A stretch of 64,000 nt of DNA from Candidatus Accumulibacter conexus (GTDB taxonomy: Bacteria; Pseudomonadota; Gammaproteobacteria; Burkholderiales; Rhodocyclaceae): positions 124,001 to 188,000 of the forward strand of contig JAGFNJ010000001.1 in assembly GCA_017592775.1 (NCBI GenBank). Reading direction: 5' to 3'. Positions within the stretch are counted from its first letter, which is position 1; every line of letters starts with the position of its first letter. The translations under genes and the position numbers were made by a program. The notes beneath the pieces are model-generated. The model made no database searches, was not told where the DNA came from, and saw nothing but the letters and a program-made list of their open reading frames with translations. Positions 40,033 to 50,292 of this stretch are shown piece by piece.

Positions 40033-40917
40033 TCATCCCGGCGCGTTGGCTGCCGGCTGCTTCTGCAGCAGCGCCAGCAGGCTCGCGACGCGGTCCTTCA
40101 TTTCCCGGCGATCGACGATCATGTCGATGGCGCCCTTGTCGAGGAGGAACTCCGAACGCTGAAAACCGTCCGGCAGGGTCTCGCGCACCGTCTGTTCGAT
40201 CACCCGTGGTCCGGCAAAACCGACCAGCGCACCGGGTTCGGCAATGACGATATCGCCGATGAAGGCGAATGAGGCCGAGACGCCGCCCATCGTCGGGTCG
40301 GCGAGAATCGAGATGAAAGGCAGCTTCGCCTGCGAAAGGCGCGTCAGGATCGCCGTCGTCTTGGCCATCTGCAACAGCGAGAACAGTCCCTCCTGCATGC
40401 GCGCGCCGCCGGATGCGGTGACACAGATGAAGGGCTCGCCATTGTCGACGGCCGCCTGGACGCCGCGCGCGAAGCGTTCACCGAGCACCGAACCCATCGA
40501 GCCACCCATGAAGTCGAACTCGAAAGCGGCGACGACCGCCGGCAGCTTGCGGATCGTGCCGCGCATGACCACCAGCGCGTCGGTCTCGCCGGTCGCCGTC
40601 GTGGCATCCTGCAGACGGTCGGGGTAGGGGCGGCTGTCCTTGAAGGCGAGCGAATCGACCGGCAGTACTTCGGCGGCGATCTCCGATCGCCCCTCTGCGT
40701 CCAGCAGCAGGTCGATCCGCGCGCGTGCCTCGAGCCGCTTGTGGTGACCGCATTTCGGACAGACGTTGTGGTTGTTCGCCAGGTCGCTGGCGTAGAGGAC
40801 GGCGTCGCAGGCCGGACACTTGCTCCACAGACCCTCGGGCAGCGAGGACCTGCGGGCAACGCCGTTGTCGTTGCGCTTGATCTTCGGCGGCAGCAGTTTG
40901 TTCAGCCAGCCCATCAT
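40033..40917 (-). CDS. accD: Acetyl-CoA carboxylase carboxyltransferase beta subunit
   Basis: Transfers carboxyl from biotin to acetyl-CoA for fatty acid synthesis. The 294-residue protein has the zinc ribbon with Cys 34, 37, 53 and 56 (KCPACDAV and VCPKCGHH) and the crotonase-fold core with [25 protein letters not shown] and [12 protein letters not shown]. The start overlaps the trpA stop. Two consecutive ATGs are possible starts; the second has better spacing to GGAGAAGG. Confidence 0.97.
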   Translation of the reverse strand: MMGWLNKLLPPKIKRNDNGVARRSSLPEGLWSKCPACDAVLYASDLANNHNVCPKCGHHKRLEARARIDLLLDAEGRSEIAAEVLPVDSLAFKDSRPYPDRLQDATTATGETDALVVMRGTIRKLPAVVAAFEFDFMGGSMGSVLGERFARGVQAAVDNGEPFICVTASGGARMQEGLFSLLQMAKTTAILTRLSQAKLPFISILADPTMGGVSASFAFIGDIVIAEPGALVGFAGPRVIEQTVRETLPDGFQRSEFLLDKGAIDMIVDRREMKDRVASLLALLQKQPAANAPG

Positions 40918-41735
40918 CCTTCTCCGGCAGCAGGTGCTGCGGCATCGATCGCTTGACGAATGCCGTGCAGCAGGTTGAAGACGTTGTCGCAGGCGGCTGT
41001 CGCTGCCGATTGCTCGATTTCCTCGATCAACCGGCTGCCGACGACGACCGCATCGGCGATCCGGGCGACGGCAGCCGCGGTCGCCGCATCGCGAATGCCG
41101 AAGCCGACGCCGACCGGCACGCCGGTGCGTGCCCGGATCTCGGGAATGCGCGCGGCAACCGCAGCGACGTCGAGCGTCGCCGATCCGGTGACGCCCTTCA
41201 ACGAAACGTAGTAGATGTAGCCGCTGGCGAGCGCGCCGACCTGCGCGATGCGTGCATCGCTCGACGTCGGCGCCAGCAGGAAGATCGGGTCGATCGCGTG
41301 CCGCTGCAGGGCGCCGGCAAAGCTGGCGCTTTCCTCCGGCGGGTAATCGACCACCAGCACGCCATCGACGCCGGCGGCCGCGGCGGCGGCGGCAAAGGCC
41401 TCGACGCCCATGGCCTCGATCGGGTTGGCATAGCCCATGAGGACGATCGGTGTCGTCGGGTCCTCGGCGCGGAAGGTGGCGACCAGCGACAGGACCTGGC
41501 GCAGGCTGACGCCCTTGGCCAGTGCCCGTTCCGATGCACGCTGGATCGTCGGGCCGTCGGCCATCGGATCCGAGAAGGGGACACCAAGCTCGATGACGTC
41601 GGCGCCAGCGCGCACCAGCGTTTGCAGCAAGGGGACGGTCAGCGCGGGGTCGGGGTCGCCGGCGGTGATGAACGGGATCAGCGCCGTGCGGCCTTCCCCT
41701 TGCAGGCGCGCGAAAGCTTGTGAGATTCTGCCCAT
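40914..41735 (-). CDS. trpA: Tryptophan synthase alpha subunit
   Basis: Cleaves indole-3-glycerol phosphate to indole and glyceraldehyde-3-phosphate. The 273-residue TIM barrel has the catalytic Glu in [17 protein letters not shown], the Asp in [10 protein letters not shown], and GVGFGIRD and GSRLIEEI in the phosphate-binding region. ATG 41735 comes one base after the trpB stop and gives [12 protein letters not shown]; the frame's upstream extension overlaps trpB. It is translationally coupled to trpB upstream and accD downstream. Confidence 0.97.
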   Translation of the reverse strand: MGRISQAFARLQGEGRTALIPFITAGDPDPALTVPLLQTLVRAGADVIELGVPFSDPMADGPTIQRASERALAKGVSLRQVLSLVATFRAEDPTTPIVLMGYANPIEAMGVEAFAAAAAAAGVDGVLVVDYPPEESASFAGALQRHAIDPIFLLAPTSSDARIAQVGALASGYIYYVSLKGVTGSATLDVAAVAARIPEIRARTGVPVGVGFGIRDAATAAAVARIADAVVVGSRLIEEIEQSAATAACDNVFNLLHGIRQAIDAAAPAAGEG

Positions 41736-41736
41736 G

Positions 41737-42942
41737 TCAGAACCTGATTCCGGACTTGTCGGCAACGGTGTGCATGTCCTTGTCTCCGCGACCAGAAAGA
41801 TTCACCAGCAGGATGGCATCCCTGGCCAGTGACGGGGCCAGTTTGCCGGCGTAGGCCAGCGCGTGGCTCGACTCGAGCGCCGGCATGATGCCTTCGATGC
41901 GGCAGAGATCGTGAAAGGCCTGCAGCGCTTCGGCGTCGGTGACGCCGACATACTCCGCGCGGCCGCTGTCCTTCAGCCAGGCGTGCTCGGGGCCGACACC
42001 GGGATAGTCGAGACCGGCAGACACCGAGTGCGTCTCCATGATCTGGCCGTTCTCGTCCTGCAGCAGATAGGTGCGGTTGCCGTGCAGCACCCCGGGCCGC
42101 CCGGCGGTGAGTGAAGCGGCATGGCGTCCGCTGGCGATCCCTTCGCCCGCCGCTTCGACGCCGATCAGGCGCACGCCGGCGACCGGCAGGTAGGGATGGA
42201 AGATCCCCATCGCGTTCGAGCCGCCACCGACGCAGGCGATCACCGCGTCCGGCTGGCGTCCGCACTGCTCCTGCATCTGCCGGATGCATTCACGGCCGAT
42301 CACCGACTGGAAGTCGCGCACCATCATCGGGTACGGGTGCGGACCGGCGACCGTGCCGATGATGTAGAAGGTGTCCGCGACGCGCGTGACCCAGTCGCGC
42401 ATCGCCTCGTTGAGGGCGTCCTTGAGCGTGCGCGAACCGCTGTCGACCGGCACCACCGTCGCGCCGAGGAGCTTCATGCGATAGACGTTCGCCGCCTGCC
42501 GCCGGATGTCCTCGGCACCCATGTAGACGACGCACTCCATGCCGAAGCGTGCGGCAACGGTGGCCGTCGCGACGCCGTGCTGACCGGCACCGGTTTCGGC
42601 GATGACGCGCGGCTTGTGCATGCGCCGGGCAAGCAGCGCCTGGCCGATGCAGTTGTTGATCTTGTGCGCGCCGGTATGGTTGAGATCCTCGCGCTTGAGG
42701 TAGATCTGCGCCCCACCAAGACGCTCCGACCAGCGTCTGGCGTGGTAGAGCGGGCTCGGCCGGCCGACGTAGTGCTGCAGGTCGTGCTCGAACTCGGCAA
42801 GAAACAGGGGGTCGCGTTGCGCGGCAGCGTAGGCCTCGCGCAGCTCGTCGAGCGCCGCGATCAGCGTCTCGGCGACGAAGACGCCGCCGTAGGGGCCGAA
42901 GTGGCCAGCGGCGTCGGGCAAATCATGGTCATGCACAGCCAT
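41737..42942 (-). CDS. trpB: Tryptophan synthase beta subunit
   Basis: PLP enzyme joining indole and serine to make tryptophan. The 401-residue protein has [15 protein letters not shown] at the start, the PLP Lys 94 in [21 protein letters not shown], and the phosphate-binding [13 protein letters not shown] 42942 is chosen because AGGAG lies seven bases upstream; two ATG/GTG codons just before it overlap that site. The 152-bp gap to trpF is the largest in this part of the operon. Confidence 0.97.
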   Translation of the reverse strand: MAVHDHDLPDAAGHFGPYGGVFVAETLIAALDELREAYAAAQRDPLFLAEFEHDLQHYVGRPSPLYHARRWSERLGGAQIYLKREDLNHTGAHKINNCIGQALLARRMHKPRVIAETGAGQHGVATATVAARFGMECVVYMGAEDIRRQAANVYRMKLLGATVVPVDSGSRTLKDALNEAMRDWVTRVADTFYIIGTVAGPHPYPMMVRDFQSVIGRECIRQMQEQCGRQPDAVIACVGGGSNAMGIFHPYLPVAGVRLIGVEAAGEGIASGRHAASLTAGRPGVLHGNRTYLLQDENGQIMETHSVSAGLDYPGVGPEHAWLKDSGRAEYVGVTDAEALQAFHDLCRIEGIMPALESSHALAYAGKLAPSLARDAILLVNLSGRGDKDMHTVADKSGIRF

Positions 42943-43094
42943 CAACATACTCCTCACGACGTGTTGCAGCGGGATGCCGGGACGGCATCAGTCGAGAAAC
43001 GGCGGACGTATGTCGCCTCAAGTATGTTTGGCCAGGTGGTGACGCCAGCGTGTCCGCGTCCTGCCACCAGAGTTCCTGCGCATGCACGACCCCT

Positions 43095-43742
43095 TTACGA
43101 TGCTTTGCTGCCCGTACCGCCGGATGATTCTGCTGCGCGCACCGCGGCGACGAAGGCGCGCATCTTGTCGGCATCCTTGATTCCCTTGCTCGCCTCGACC
43201 CCGGACGATACATCGACCGCGGCAGGTCGCAGGCGGCGCACCGCTTCGCCGACGTTGTCCACATCCAGGCCACCGGAGAGAATCACAGGCTTGCCAAGCG
43301 CTGCCGGCACCAGTGACCAGTCGAAGACCCTGCCGCCGCCGCCGTAGCCGTCAACGAAGGCGTCGAGCAGGATGGCCTGTGCCGACGGGAAAGACGACGC
43401 GTATTGTAGCAAATCGAGCCCCGGTCGGACGCGCGCCGCCTTGACATAGGGACGGTCGAACTGGCGGCAGTAGGCCTCGTCCTCGTCACCGTGAAACTGC
43501 AGCAGGTGCAGCGGAACCGTCGCCAGCGTTGCGCGTACCGCCTGCGGATCGGCATTGACGAATAGCCCGACGATGCAGACGAAGGGCGGCACCTCGCTTG
43601 CCAGGCGGGCGGCCGTCGTCGGGTCGACGTAGCGCGGACTCGCCGGGTAGAAGACCAGTCCGAGCGCATCCGCGCCCGCCTGCACGGCCTGCTGCAGGTC
43701 GTGCGCACGGGTGAGGCCGCAGATCTTGATGCGTGGGCTCAT
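43095..43742 (-). CDS. trpF: Phosphoribosylanthranilate isomerase
   Basis: Amadori rearrangement step of tryptophan synthesis. The 215-residue TIM barrel starts MSPRIKICGLTR (catalytic Cys in KICGLT), has ALGLVFYPASPRYV, LLQFHGDED, and LLDAFVDGYGGGGRVFDW with the catalytic Asp, then ILSGGLDVDNV and VDVSSGVE. ATG 43742 overlaps the truA stop as ATGA. No trpE, trpD or trpC is in the window. Confidence 0.97.
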   Translation of the reverse strand: MSPRIKICGLTRAHDLQQAVQAGADALGLVFYPASPRYVDPTTAARLASEVPPFVCIVGLFVNADPQAVRATLATVPLHLLQFHGDEDEAYCRQFDRPYVKAARVRPGLDLLQYASSFPSAQAILLDAFVDGYGGGGRVFDWSLVPAALGKPVILSGGLDVDNVGEAVRRLRPAAVDVSSGVEASKGIKDADKMRAFVAAVRAAESSGGTGSKAS

Positions 43743-44563
43743 GGCGTCGCTGCCGCTGCCGCTGCCGGGCCAGCAGCCGGCAGCAGCGCGACGAAGTCGC
43801 TGGCGTCGCCAACGGGCAGACCCCATCGCGCCGGATAGTGCACGGCCACCAGATAGAGGCCGGCGGCGGGAAAGGTCGGCGCCGCCAGGCGCCGGTCGCG
43901 ACTCGCGAGCAGTTCACCGATCCACTGCGGGCGGCGTTTGCCCTGGCCGATGGCCACCAGGCTGCCGACCAGGTTGCGCACCATGTGGTGCAGGAAGGCC
44001 GTGGCGACGAAATCGAGGACGACGAGGTCGCCATGGCGGCGGATGTCCGCACGCTGCATGACCTTCACCGGCGAGATCGCCTGGCATTCGGCTGCGCGAA
44101 AGGCGGAAAAGTCCTGTTCGCCGAGCAGCAGCGCCGCCGCCTCCTGCATCCGCTGCAGGTCGAGCGGGTGATGGTACCAGCCCACCCGCCCGTGCCAGGT
44201 CCCGGGTCGGTGCATCCGGTTGAGGAGGAGGTAGCGATAATGCCGGGAAGAGGCCGACGAACGGGCGTGGAAGTCGGCGCCAACCGCCTGCGCCCAGCGG
44301 ACGGCAACTGCCGCCGGCAGGAAAGTGTTGGCGCCGCGCACCCAGGAATGCATCGACCGCTCGAGGATGGTATCGAAATGGACCACCTGGCCGAGCGCAT
44401 GGACGCCGGCATCGGTCCGTCCGGCGCAGACGACGTGCAGCGGAACCTGGGCGAACTGTTGCAGCGCCTCCTGCAGCGCATCCTGGACCGTTCCTCCGCC
44501 CGGCTGCTGCTGCCAGCCACGGAATCCGCTGCCCTCATATTCGACCGCCAGGGCGATCCGCAT
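43739..44563 (-). CDS. truA: tRNA pseudouridine(38-40) synthase TruA
   Basis: Forms pseudouridine at positions 38, 39 and 40 of the tRNA anticodon arm. The 274-residue protein has YEGSGFRGWQQQPG, the catalytic Asp 51 in AGRTDAGVHALGQV, RHYRYLLLNR and FLHHMVRNLVGSL. The tail after residue 258 is Ala-rich. It starts three bases after the CbiQ-like gene and overlaps trpF, in the fimV-truA-trpF order of betaproteobacteria. Confidence 0.97.
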   Translation of the reverse strand: MRIALAVEYEGSGFRGWQQQPGGGTVQDALQEALQQFAQVPLHVVCAGRTDAGVHALGQVVHFDTILERSMHSWVRGANTFLPAAVAVRWAQAVGADFHARSSASSRHYRYLLLNRMHRPGTWHGRVGWYHHPLDLQRMQEAAALLLGEQDFSAFRAAECQAISPVKVMQRADIRRHGDLVVLDFVATAFLHHMVRNLVGSLVAIGQGKRRPQWIGELLASRDRRLAAPTFPAAGLYLVAVHYPARWGLPVGDASDFVALLPAAGPAAAAAATP

Positions 44564-44566
44564 TCC

Positions 44567-45163
44567 TCAGGCCGCCGCGAGCGCAAACAGCGATACCAGG
44601 CTGATCAGCAGCAGCGCCATCAGCACGTGGTCGCGGCGGGAGAGGCTGCGATCGCTGAGTTCGAGAACCTGTGGCTGGCCGCTGGCAGGCTCCGCGAGCA
44701 GGGCGCGCCAGTCGGCCGGCCGCGGCAGGCGGTCGAGCGTGTCGAGGACCAGCAGCAAACGGACGAGAGCCCGGTCGACATCGACCCCGCAGCGGCGCAG
44801 TGGCGCGAGCAGCCGGTAAAATCCGCTCAGCAGCTCGGGCAGCGGCAGGTGTTGCCGCAGGGCGACGACCGCCATCAGCAGCAGTACCAGTCGCCCGGCA
44901 TGGGTACCGGCGTCGCGCAGACCCTGCCAGGTGGGCGCGAGCGGAAAGTCCCAGACGGCGTCGCCAGCGGTGCCCCAGGCAAGGATGAGCACCAGCGACA
45001 CGAGCAGCCAGCGGGCGCGCCAGACCAGTTGCAGCCAGCGGCGCAATGCCACTGTGCCGCACAGGGGGAGCAGGAGCAGGGCGGCAAGCACCACTTCCGC
45101 CGCCAGCAGCTGGATGGTGACCACCACGACGAGCCAGGCGGCAAGGAGTGTACTGGGATGCAT
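44567..45163 (-). CDS. CbiQ/EcfT-like membrane protein
   Basis: The 198-residue protein has four to five hydrophobic helices and resembles transmembrane (T) components of energy-coupling-factor transporters. LLAAWLVVVVTIQLLAAEVV is followed by a charged cytosolic segment and a hydrophobic C-terminus. No ECF ATPase or substrate-binding subunit is adjacent, so the transport role is uncertain. A similar gene is found between fimV and truA in related bacteria. The start is ATG 45163; truA follows three bases after the stop. Confidence 0.7.
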   Translation of the reverse strand: MHPSTLLAAWLVVVVTIQLLAAEVVLAALLLLPLCGTVALRRWLQLVWRARWLLVSLVLILAWGTAGDAVWDFPLAPTWQGLRDAGTHAGRLVLLLMAVVALRQHLPLPELLSGFYRLLAPLRRCGVDVDRALVRLLLVLDTLDRLPRPADWRALLAEPASGQPQVLELSDRSLSRRDHVLMALLLISLVSLFALAAA

Positions 45164-45244
45164 GTGGCTGCTCGGCCGTTGCCGCAGCGGGCGCCGCGCG
45201 CGGACTGCAGCGGCACGGTCAACGTGGCTCGGGTCGCTCCTCCG

Positions 45245-48200
45245 CTATTCGCGCAGCGCCGACAGGAGAGCCAGGGCTTCCTGCCGCTGCCTCGCGTCAC
45301 CTTCGTTGACCACCTCCTGCAGCAGTTCACGCGCTCCTTCCACGTCACCCATTTCCTGATAGGCCCTGGCGAGGTCGAGTTTCGTCGCCACTTCCTCACT
45401 GGAGCTGATCTCGGTCTGGTCGGCCAGCGCCGTCGCCTCGCCAAAGGCCGGGTTGACTTCGGTATCGGTCTGCTCCGACGCAAAATCGGGATTGACCACC
45501 GTGTCGGCCTGGTCCGCTTCGAACGAGAAGTCGAGCGCACCCATCACGGAAGGCGTCCCTCCAGCGACCAGAGTCTCCGCCTGTCCGAGATCGAGGGAGA
45601 TCGAGGACATGTCGAAGGCCTGGGTCTGCATCGCCTCGCCGAGGACGGTCGACTCGGTCAGGCGGACATCGAATTCCAGCGCTTCGGTACTGTCGACGGC
45701 TTCTTCGGGCCCTTGGCCCAACCCGGCCTGCGTCTGGGTCGCCACGTCCCAAGCGGTGTCGTCCGTCGCTGGTTCGCTGAGATCGAACTCGAACTCGGCG
45801 CGGGTGTCGGCCGCCCGGTCGCCTGCCCGCGCCTCCGGTGCGACCAGCATGGTGACCTCGAGCGAACTCGCGTCGTCGATCAGGCGGGCAGCTTCGTGCT
45901 CCTCGTCGGCCGGGATGGCGTCCTTTGGCAGCGACGTTTCGAGGTCGAAGTCGAGCGTTTGTTCGTGCTGTGGGTTGGCGAAAGCCAGCGTCGTCTCGAG
46001 GGCAGCTTCACCGACATCGCGCAGTCCGGCCAGACCGGTGCCGCTCGCGCCGAGGTCGAAGTCGAGTTCCTCGAGGCCGGCGCCCGTTGCCTGCGTTGCG
46101 GGCTGCTCCTCGCGGGTCGGTGTCGCAGCGGCGGTTGCCGCTGCTGCTGCGCCAACTGCAGCCACCATCCCTGCCAACTGGCCTGGCCTGGTGAGCGTAT
46201 CCTCGAGGGATTCGGGTGCCGGCGCGCCGCTTGCGCCGCCAGCGGTGGCAGGCGCCGGCTTGGGCGGCATGCTTGCCGTTTCCTCTCCCGTTGCCGGTTG
46301 ACCGAACAGTGGATTGTCCGGGACCAGCTGCCGTCCCATGGTGGCAGCCTTCTCCCAATCCGGGCCGGCGCCGCCGGTCGCCGCGAAGAGTTCCTGCGCC
46401 TGCGCCAGGAAGGGCTTCGCATCCGCCCGTGCCAGGTAGATCTCCAGCAGCTTGAGCGGAATGGCGTGGCGTCCGGGGTCCTTCTGCTTTGCTTCGAGCA
46501 GGATCTCCTCGGCCTGGGCATCGCGCCCGTAAGCCATATAGACATCGGCCTCGGCAACGGGATCGACTTCGTCGGTGTCGATGCTGCCCGGCCCGGCTTG
46601 GCTGAAGTCAGTCTGCCCGATCGAGTGCGACGTGTCGACATTCTGTCCGCCGGTGTTGCGGAAGATCGACTTGTCGGCGACGCTCTCGCTGAACGGTGTC
46701 AATGTGCTGGGTGTAGCCAGCGGTGTTTCTCCAGTACCTTCGCGGCGGCGTTTGAAGAACCAGTAGGCGGCCAGCAGCGCGGCAATGCCGCCACCGCCGG
46801 CGAGGGTCGCCGGGCTGCCCAGCAGTTCGGCGAAGAAGCCGGGTTCCTCGGCGGCTGGTGGTGGCGGCGGTGGCGGTGGGGCAGGCTTCGCCGGCGGTGG
46901 TTCAGCCGGCTTGGCTGCTTCCGCAACCGGCGCCGGCGGCGGCGCTTCGACCCGCGGCGGCTGCGCCGGGACGCCAGGCTCGGCTGGCTGGCCTGCGGGT
47001 GCTGCTGCTGGCGCCGCTGCAACAGGGGCTGGCGTCGGGGCGGGGGCCGGTGCGGCGGCGGCGGGCGCAGTGACCGCCGGCGCCGCTGGTGATGGCGCCA
47101 CGGCGCCGCCCGCCGGGGCCGCTGGCGGTTGTGCGGTCGGCGGCGCCGTTGCCGGTTTGCCGGCAGACTGACGCTCCAAGTCCGCCAGTGTCTGGCTCTT
47201 CATTTCGAGCAGGCGCTGCAGTTCGGCAACATTCCGTTCGAGGCTCGCCAGGCGTTCGTTGGCATCCCGCAGGGCCTTTTCCTTGGCGATCAGGTCTTCA
47301 TCGCTGCGCTTCGGCGCCGGCTGTGGTTTGGCCTCCGCAGGTTCGGTCTTCGACACCTTGAGTTGATCCCGCGGCTCGACCGGTCCCGCTGCCTTGTCCT
47401 CGACCCGCGTGCTGACGCGGCCGGCAGCCTGCTGCCGTGGACCTTCGTCCCGCGCGGGCGCGTCGGCGGCGGCGGCACCGAGCTTCTTGCGGTATGCTCC
47501 CCAGTCGGCCGACTGGGCGACGATGACGGTCGTCGCCTCACTCTTCGGGATCGCCTCGAGCGCTGCCCGATCCGGCACCGAAAGAACCTTGCCGGCCCGC
47601 AGGCGGTTGATGTTGCCTTGGTCGAAGGCATCCGGGTTGGCCCGGAAAAGCCCCAGCAGCATCTGGTCGAGCGACACCCCCTCCGGCTTGAGCTCGCGGG
47701 CGATCTGACTCAACGTCTCGCCGCGCTTGACCTCATAGGTTGCCCCGCCGTCGCCTGACGGCGGTCGCTGTTCGCTGGCACGCTGCCGCGGCGGTCGCGG
47801 CGCCCGTTCTTCGGCTGGCCGGCTTTCGGCTGGCTGCGTTGCCGCCGCGATCGGTCGCGCAACGCTCGGCGCCGGCGCCGAGCGGGCGGCGAACTCCGGC
47901 GGATCGAGCAGGAACGTGTATTCGCGCAGAAGGCGACCGGTTGCCCAGTTGAGTTCGACGAGGACATCGACGAAGGGCTCGTTGATCGGTCGGGCCGATG
48001 TCAGCCGGATGACCGCCTGGCCATTCGGGCGCTTGTCGACGCTCAGGGCGAGGCCCGATAGGGTCGCCGTGTACTCCACTCCGGCCTGCTTGAACGCTTC
48101 CGGAGAAGCGACCTGCGCCTTCAGCCCGGCCAGTTCCTCACGGCTGGCAAACACCTCCAACTCGGCGCGCAGGGGCTGCCCGAGTCCCGAGAAAACCGTC

Positions 48201-48325
48201 AGCTTGCCGAGTCCGGCGGCATTGCCGGGCAGCGGGAAAGCGGCGAGCGCCAGCGAAGAAGCGACGGCGCAGACGGAAGTCCGCAGTCTGAGCTTTGGTG
48301 CTGTGTGATTCAGTTTTTTGGCCAC
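45245..48325 (-). CDS. fimV: FimV/HubP-type polar landmark protein
   Basis: Large inner membrane protein needed for type IV pilus function, twitching and polar localisation in relatives. The 1026-residue protein has a signal segment (about 15-37) and a conserved N-domain (GLGKLTVFSGLGQPLRAELE, LNWATGRLLREYTFLLDPP). A LysM peptidoglycan-binding module is at about 197-252 (YEVKRGETLSQIAREL), followed by a predicted coiled coil near 340-390, a Pro/Ala-rich stretch and one helix near 510-528. An acidic cytosolic region follows, with repeated LDFDL-type motifs, ending in the FimV C-terminal TPR-like helix pair (LARAYQEMGDVEGARELLQE). Pilus genes are not in the window. Confidence 0.95.
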   Translation of the reverse strand: MAKKLNHTAPKLRLRTSVCAVASSLALAAFPLPGNAAGLGKLTVFSGLGQPLRAELEVFASREELAGLKAQVASPEAFKQAGVEYTATLSGLALSVDKRPNGQAVIRLTSARPINEPFVDVLVELNWATGRLLREYTFLLDPPEFAARSAPAPSVARPIAAATQPAESRPAEERAPRPPRQRASEQRPPSGDGGATYEVKRGETLSQIARELKPEGVSLDQMLLGLFRANPDAFDQGNINRLRAGKVLSVPDRAALEAIPKSEATTVIVAQSADWGAYRKKLGAAAADAPARDEGPRQQAAGRVSTRVEDKAAGPVEPRDQLKVSKTEPAEAKPQPAPKRSDEDLIAKEKALRDANERLASLERNVAELQRLLEMKSQTLADLERQSAGKPATAPPTAQPPAAPAGGAVAPSPAAPAVTAPAAAAPAPAPTPAPVAAAPAAAPAGQPAEPGVPAQPPRVEAPPPAPVAEAAKPAEPPPAKPAPPPPPPPPAAEEPGFFAELLGSPATLAGGGGIAALLAAYWFFKRRREGTGETPLATPSTLTPFSESVADKSIFRNTGGQNVDTSHSIGQTDFSQAGPGSIDTDEVDPVAEADVYMAYGRDAQAEEILLEAKQKDPGRHAIPLKLLEIYLARADAKPFLAQAQELFAATGGAGPDWEKAATMGRQLVPDNPLFGQPATGEETASMPPKPAPATAGGASGAPAPESLEDTLTRPGQLAGMVAAVGAAAAATAAATPTREEQPATQATGAGLEELDFDLGASGTGLAGLRDVGEAALETTLAFANPQHEQTLDFDLETSLPKDAIPADEEHEAARLIDDASSLEVTMLVAPEARAGDRAADTRAEFEFDLSEPATDDTAWDVATQTQAGLGQGPEEAVDSTEALEFDVRLTESTVLGEAMQTQAFDMSSISLDLGQAETLVAGGTPSVMGALDFSFEADQADTVVNPDFASEQTDTEVNPAFGEATALADQTEISSSEEVATKLDLARAYQEMGDVEGARELLQEVVNEGDARQRQEALALLSALRE

Positions 48326-48475
48326 GGCGCCACCCTGAGCTTCCAGATCGGAATTATTAAAATAACATCATGAAGTTAGCCATGCAAGCCAAACGTGTTT
48401 CTCAGTCCGCGCTGGCGGCGGGCCGCGGCGTGGCCTGACCGAGCGGCGGCTGGCGAATCCGTCGCATCGCCCGCC

Positions 48476-49606
48476 TCAATCATCGAGCAGGATGCGCAGC
48501 ATCCGCCGCAGCGGTTCGGCAGCGCCCCAGAGCAGCTGATCGCCGACGGTGAAGGCCGCCAGGTACTCGGGGCCCATCGCCAGCTTGTGCAGGCGACCGA
48601 CGGGTATGGCAAGAGTGCCGCTGACGGCGGCCGGCGTCAGCTCGCGTTCGCTCGCCTCGCGCTCATTGGCCACCACCTTCACCCATGAATTGCCCTGCGC
48701 GATGATTTCGGCAATTTCGTCCAGCGGCACGTCGCGCCTGAGCTTGACCGTCAGGCCCTGGGCGTGGCAACGCATGGCGCCGATGCGCACGCACAGACCG
48801 TCGACCGGGATGCTTCCCGGCGAGCGAAAGGCGGGACGGCCGAGGATCTTGTTGCACTCGGCGCCGCCCTTCCATTCCTCCTTCGACTGCCCGCCCTCGA
48901 CCGGCACGTCGATCCAGGGGATCAGGCTGCCGGCGAGCGCGGTATGGCGGAAGTTCGCGGTCGGAAAGCCCGGCGAACGCATCGTCTCGGCGACCCGGCG
49001 GTCGATGTCGAGGATCGCCGCTGCCGGATCGGCAAGCTGCTCCCTGACGGCATCGTGCAGCGCACCCATCTGCTGCAGCAGTTCGCGCATGTTCTGCGCG
49101 CCGGCGCCGGATGCCGCCTGGTAGGTCATGGCGCTGATCCACTCGACGAGGTCGTGGCGGAAGAGGCCGGCGAGTCCCATCAGCATCAGCGACACGGTAC
49201 AGTTGCCGCCGATCCAGTTGCGCCCACACTTGTCGAGGGCGCTGCGGATCACATCGCGGTTGACCGGATCGAGAATGATCACCGCCTCGTCATGCATGCG
49301 CAGCGTTGACGCGGCATCGATCCAGTGGCCTTGCCAGCCGGCAGCGCGCAGCCGGGGAAAGACCTCCTTCGTATAGTCACCGCCCTGGCAGGTGATGATG
49401 ATGTCCATCCGGGCGAGGGTTTCGATCGACATCGCGTCGTGCAGCGTGCCGGCGTCCCGGCCGGCGACTGCCGGCGCACGGCCGCCGACCGCCGAGGTCG
49501 AGAAGAAGTGCGGCTCGACATGCGCGAAATCCCCCTCGTCCACCATCCGCTGCAGGAGGACCGAGCCCACCATGCCGCGCCAGCCAACCAGACCAAGCGT
49601 TCTCAT
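48476..49606 (-). CDS. asd: Aspartate-semialdehyde dehydrogenase
   Basis: Makes aspartate semialdehyde for lysine, threonine, methionine and diaminopimelate. The 376-residue protein has the NADP motif [16 protein letters not shown], the active-site Cys 136 in [11 protein letters not shown], and the late segment [16 protein letters not shown]. The length and RGMVGSVL motif fit the gram-negative Asd group. Its ATG follows the leuD stop with no intervening base, whereas leuB normally lies between them in betaproteobacteria. Confidence 0.97.
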   Translation of the reverse strand: MRTLGLVGWRGMVGSVLLQRMVDEGDFAHVEPHFFSTSAVGGRAPAVAGRDAGTLHDAMSIETLARMDIIITCQGGDYTKEVFPRLRAAGWQGHWIDAASTLRMHDEAVIILDPVNRDVIRSALDKCGRNWIGGNCTVSLMLMGLAGLFRHDLVEWISAMTYQAASGAGAQNMRELLQQMGALHDAVREQLADPAAAILDIDRRVAETMRSPGFPTANFRHTALAGSLIPWIDVPVEGGQSKEEWKGGAECNKILGRPAFRSPGSIPVDGLCVRIGAMRCHAQGLTVKLRRDVPLDEIAEIIAQGNSWVKVVANEREASERELTPAAVSGTLAIPVGRLHKLAMGPEYLAAFTVGDQLLWGAAEPLRRMLRILLDD

Positions 49607-50269
49607 CTATGTACCTCTAGCGGGAAATGCATCGACAAACAGCCACGGCTGCTCGCGGCGTCGCCGTTCTTCAAAGGCCCTGATCAGTTCGGCGTGGCGG
49701 AGGCTCAGGCCGATGTCATCGTAGCCGTTGAGCAGGCAGTCGCGCCGGAACGGATCGACCTCGAACGGCAGCGTCTGGCCATCGGGACGGCAGACGCGCT
49801 GCCGTTCGAGGTCGACGACCAGCCGGCAGCCGACGGTCGCCTCGACGAGCGCGAACAGCGAGTCGATCGCGTCGGCTGGCAGAACGACCGGCAGGATGCC
49901 GTTCTTGAAGCAGTTGTTGTAGAAGATGTCGGCAAAACTCTCGGCAATCACAGCCCGCAGGCCGTAGTCGAGGAGCGCCCAGGGCGCGTGCTCGCGCGAG
50001 CTGCCGCAGCCGAAGTTCTGGCGCGTCAACAGGATCTGTGCCCCCTGGTAACGCGGTTGATTGAGCACGAAGTCAGGGTTGCGTGGCCGCTGCGAGCTGT
50101 CCTTGCCCGGTTCGCCGACATCCCGATAGCGCCATTCGTCGAACAGGTTGGGACCAAAGCCCGAACGCCTGATCGACTTCAGGAACTGCTTCGGTATGAT
50201 CGCGTCGGTGTCGACGTTGGCGCGGTCGAGAGGCACCACGAGTCCGTCGAGGCGAGTGAATTTTTCCAT
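49607..50269 (-). CDS. leuD: 3-isopropylmalate dehydratase small subunit
   Basis: Forms the isopropylmalate isomerase heterodimer with LeuC in leucine synthesis. The 220-residue protein starts [30 protein letters not shown] and has [14 protein letters not shown] and [15 protein letters not shown]. The final residues VDAFPARGT extend past the usual PWLF end, and the stop abuts the asd ATG directly. This junction may be the scar of a leuB deletion, which is inference. Confidence 0.96.
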   Translation of the reverse strand: MEKFTRLDGLVVPLDRANVDTDAIIPKQFLKSIRRSGFGPNLFDEWRYRDVGEPGKDSSQRPRNPDFVLNQPRYQGAQILLTRQNFGCGSSREHAPWALLDYGLRAVIAESFADIFYNNCFKNGILPVVLPADAIDSLFALVEATVGCRLVVDLERQRVCRPDGQTLPFEVDPFRRDCLLNGYDDIGLSLRHAELIRAFEERRRREQPWLFVDAFPARGT

Positions 50270-50292
50270 GACAATCCTCTGCTGCCGGCAAT

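Noticed and set aside
38388..40247. A plus-strand open frame of 619 codons opposite the SPOR gene and folC
   Set aside because: It is a shadow of real genes; no start signal or family character was found.
42973..42989. Hairpin before trpB considered as a trp attenuator
   Set aside because: No T-run follows on the minus strand and no leader peptide with Trp codons is seen.
43733..47092. A plus-strand open frame of 1119 codons opposite trpF, truA and fimV
   Set aside because: It is antisense to firmly identified genes, has no family motifs and shows the low-complexity composition expected of a GC-rich shadow frame.
46780..47170. Repetitive GC-rich tract in fimV considered as a tandem repeat array or CRISPR-like region
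   Set aside because: It encodes the Pro/Ala-rich linker of FimV; there are no regular repeats and spacers.
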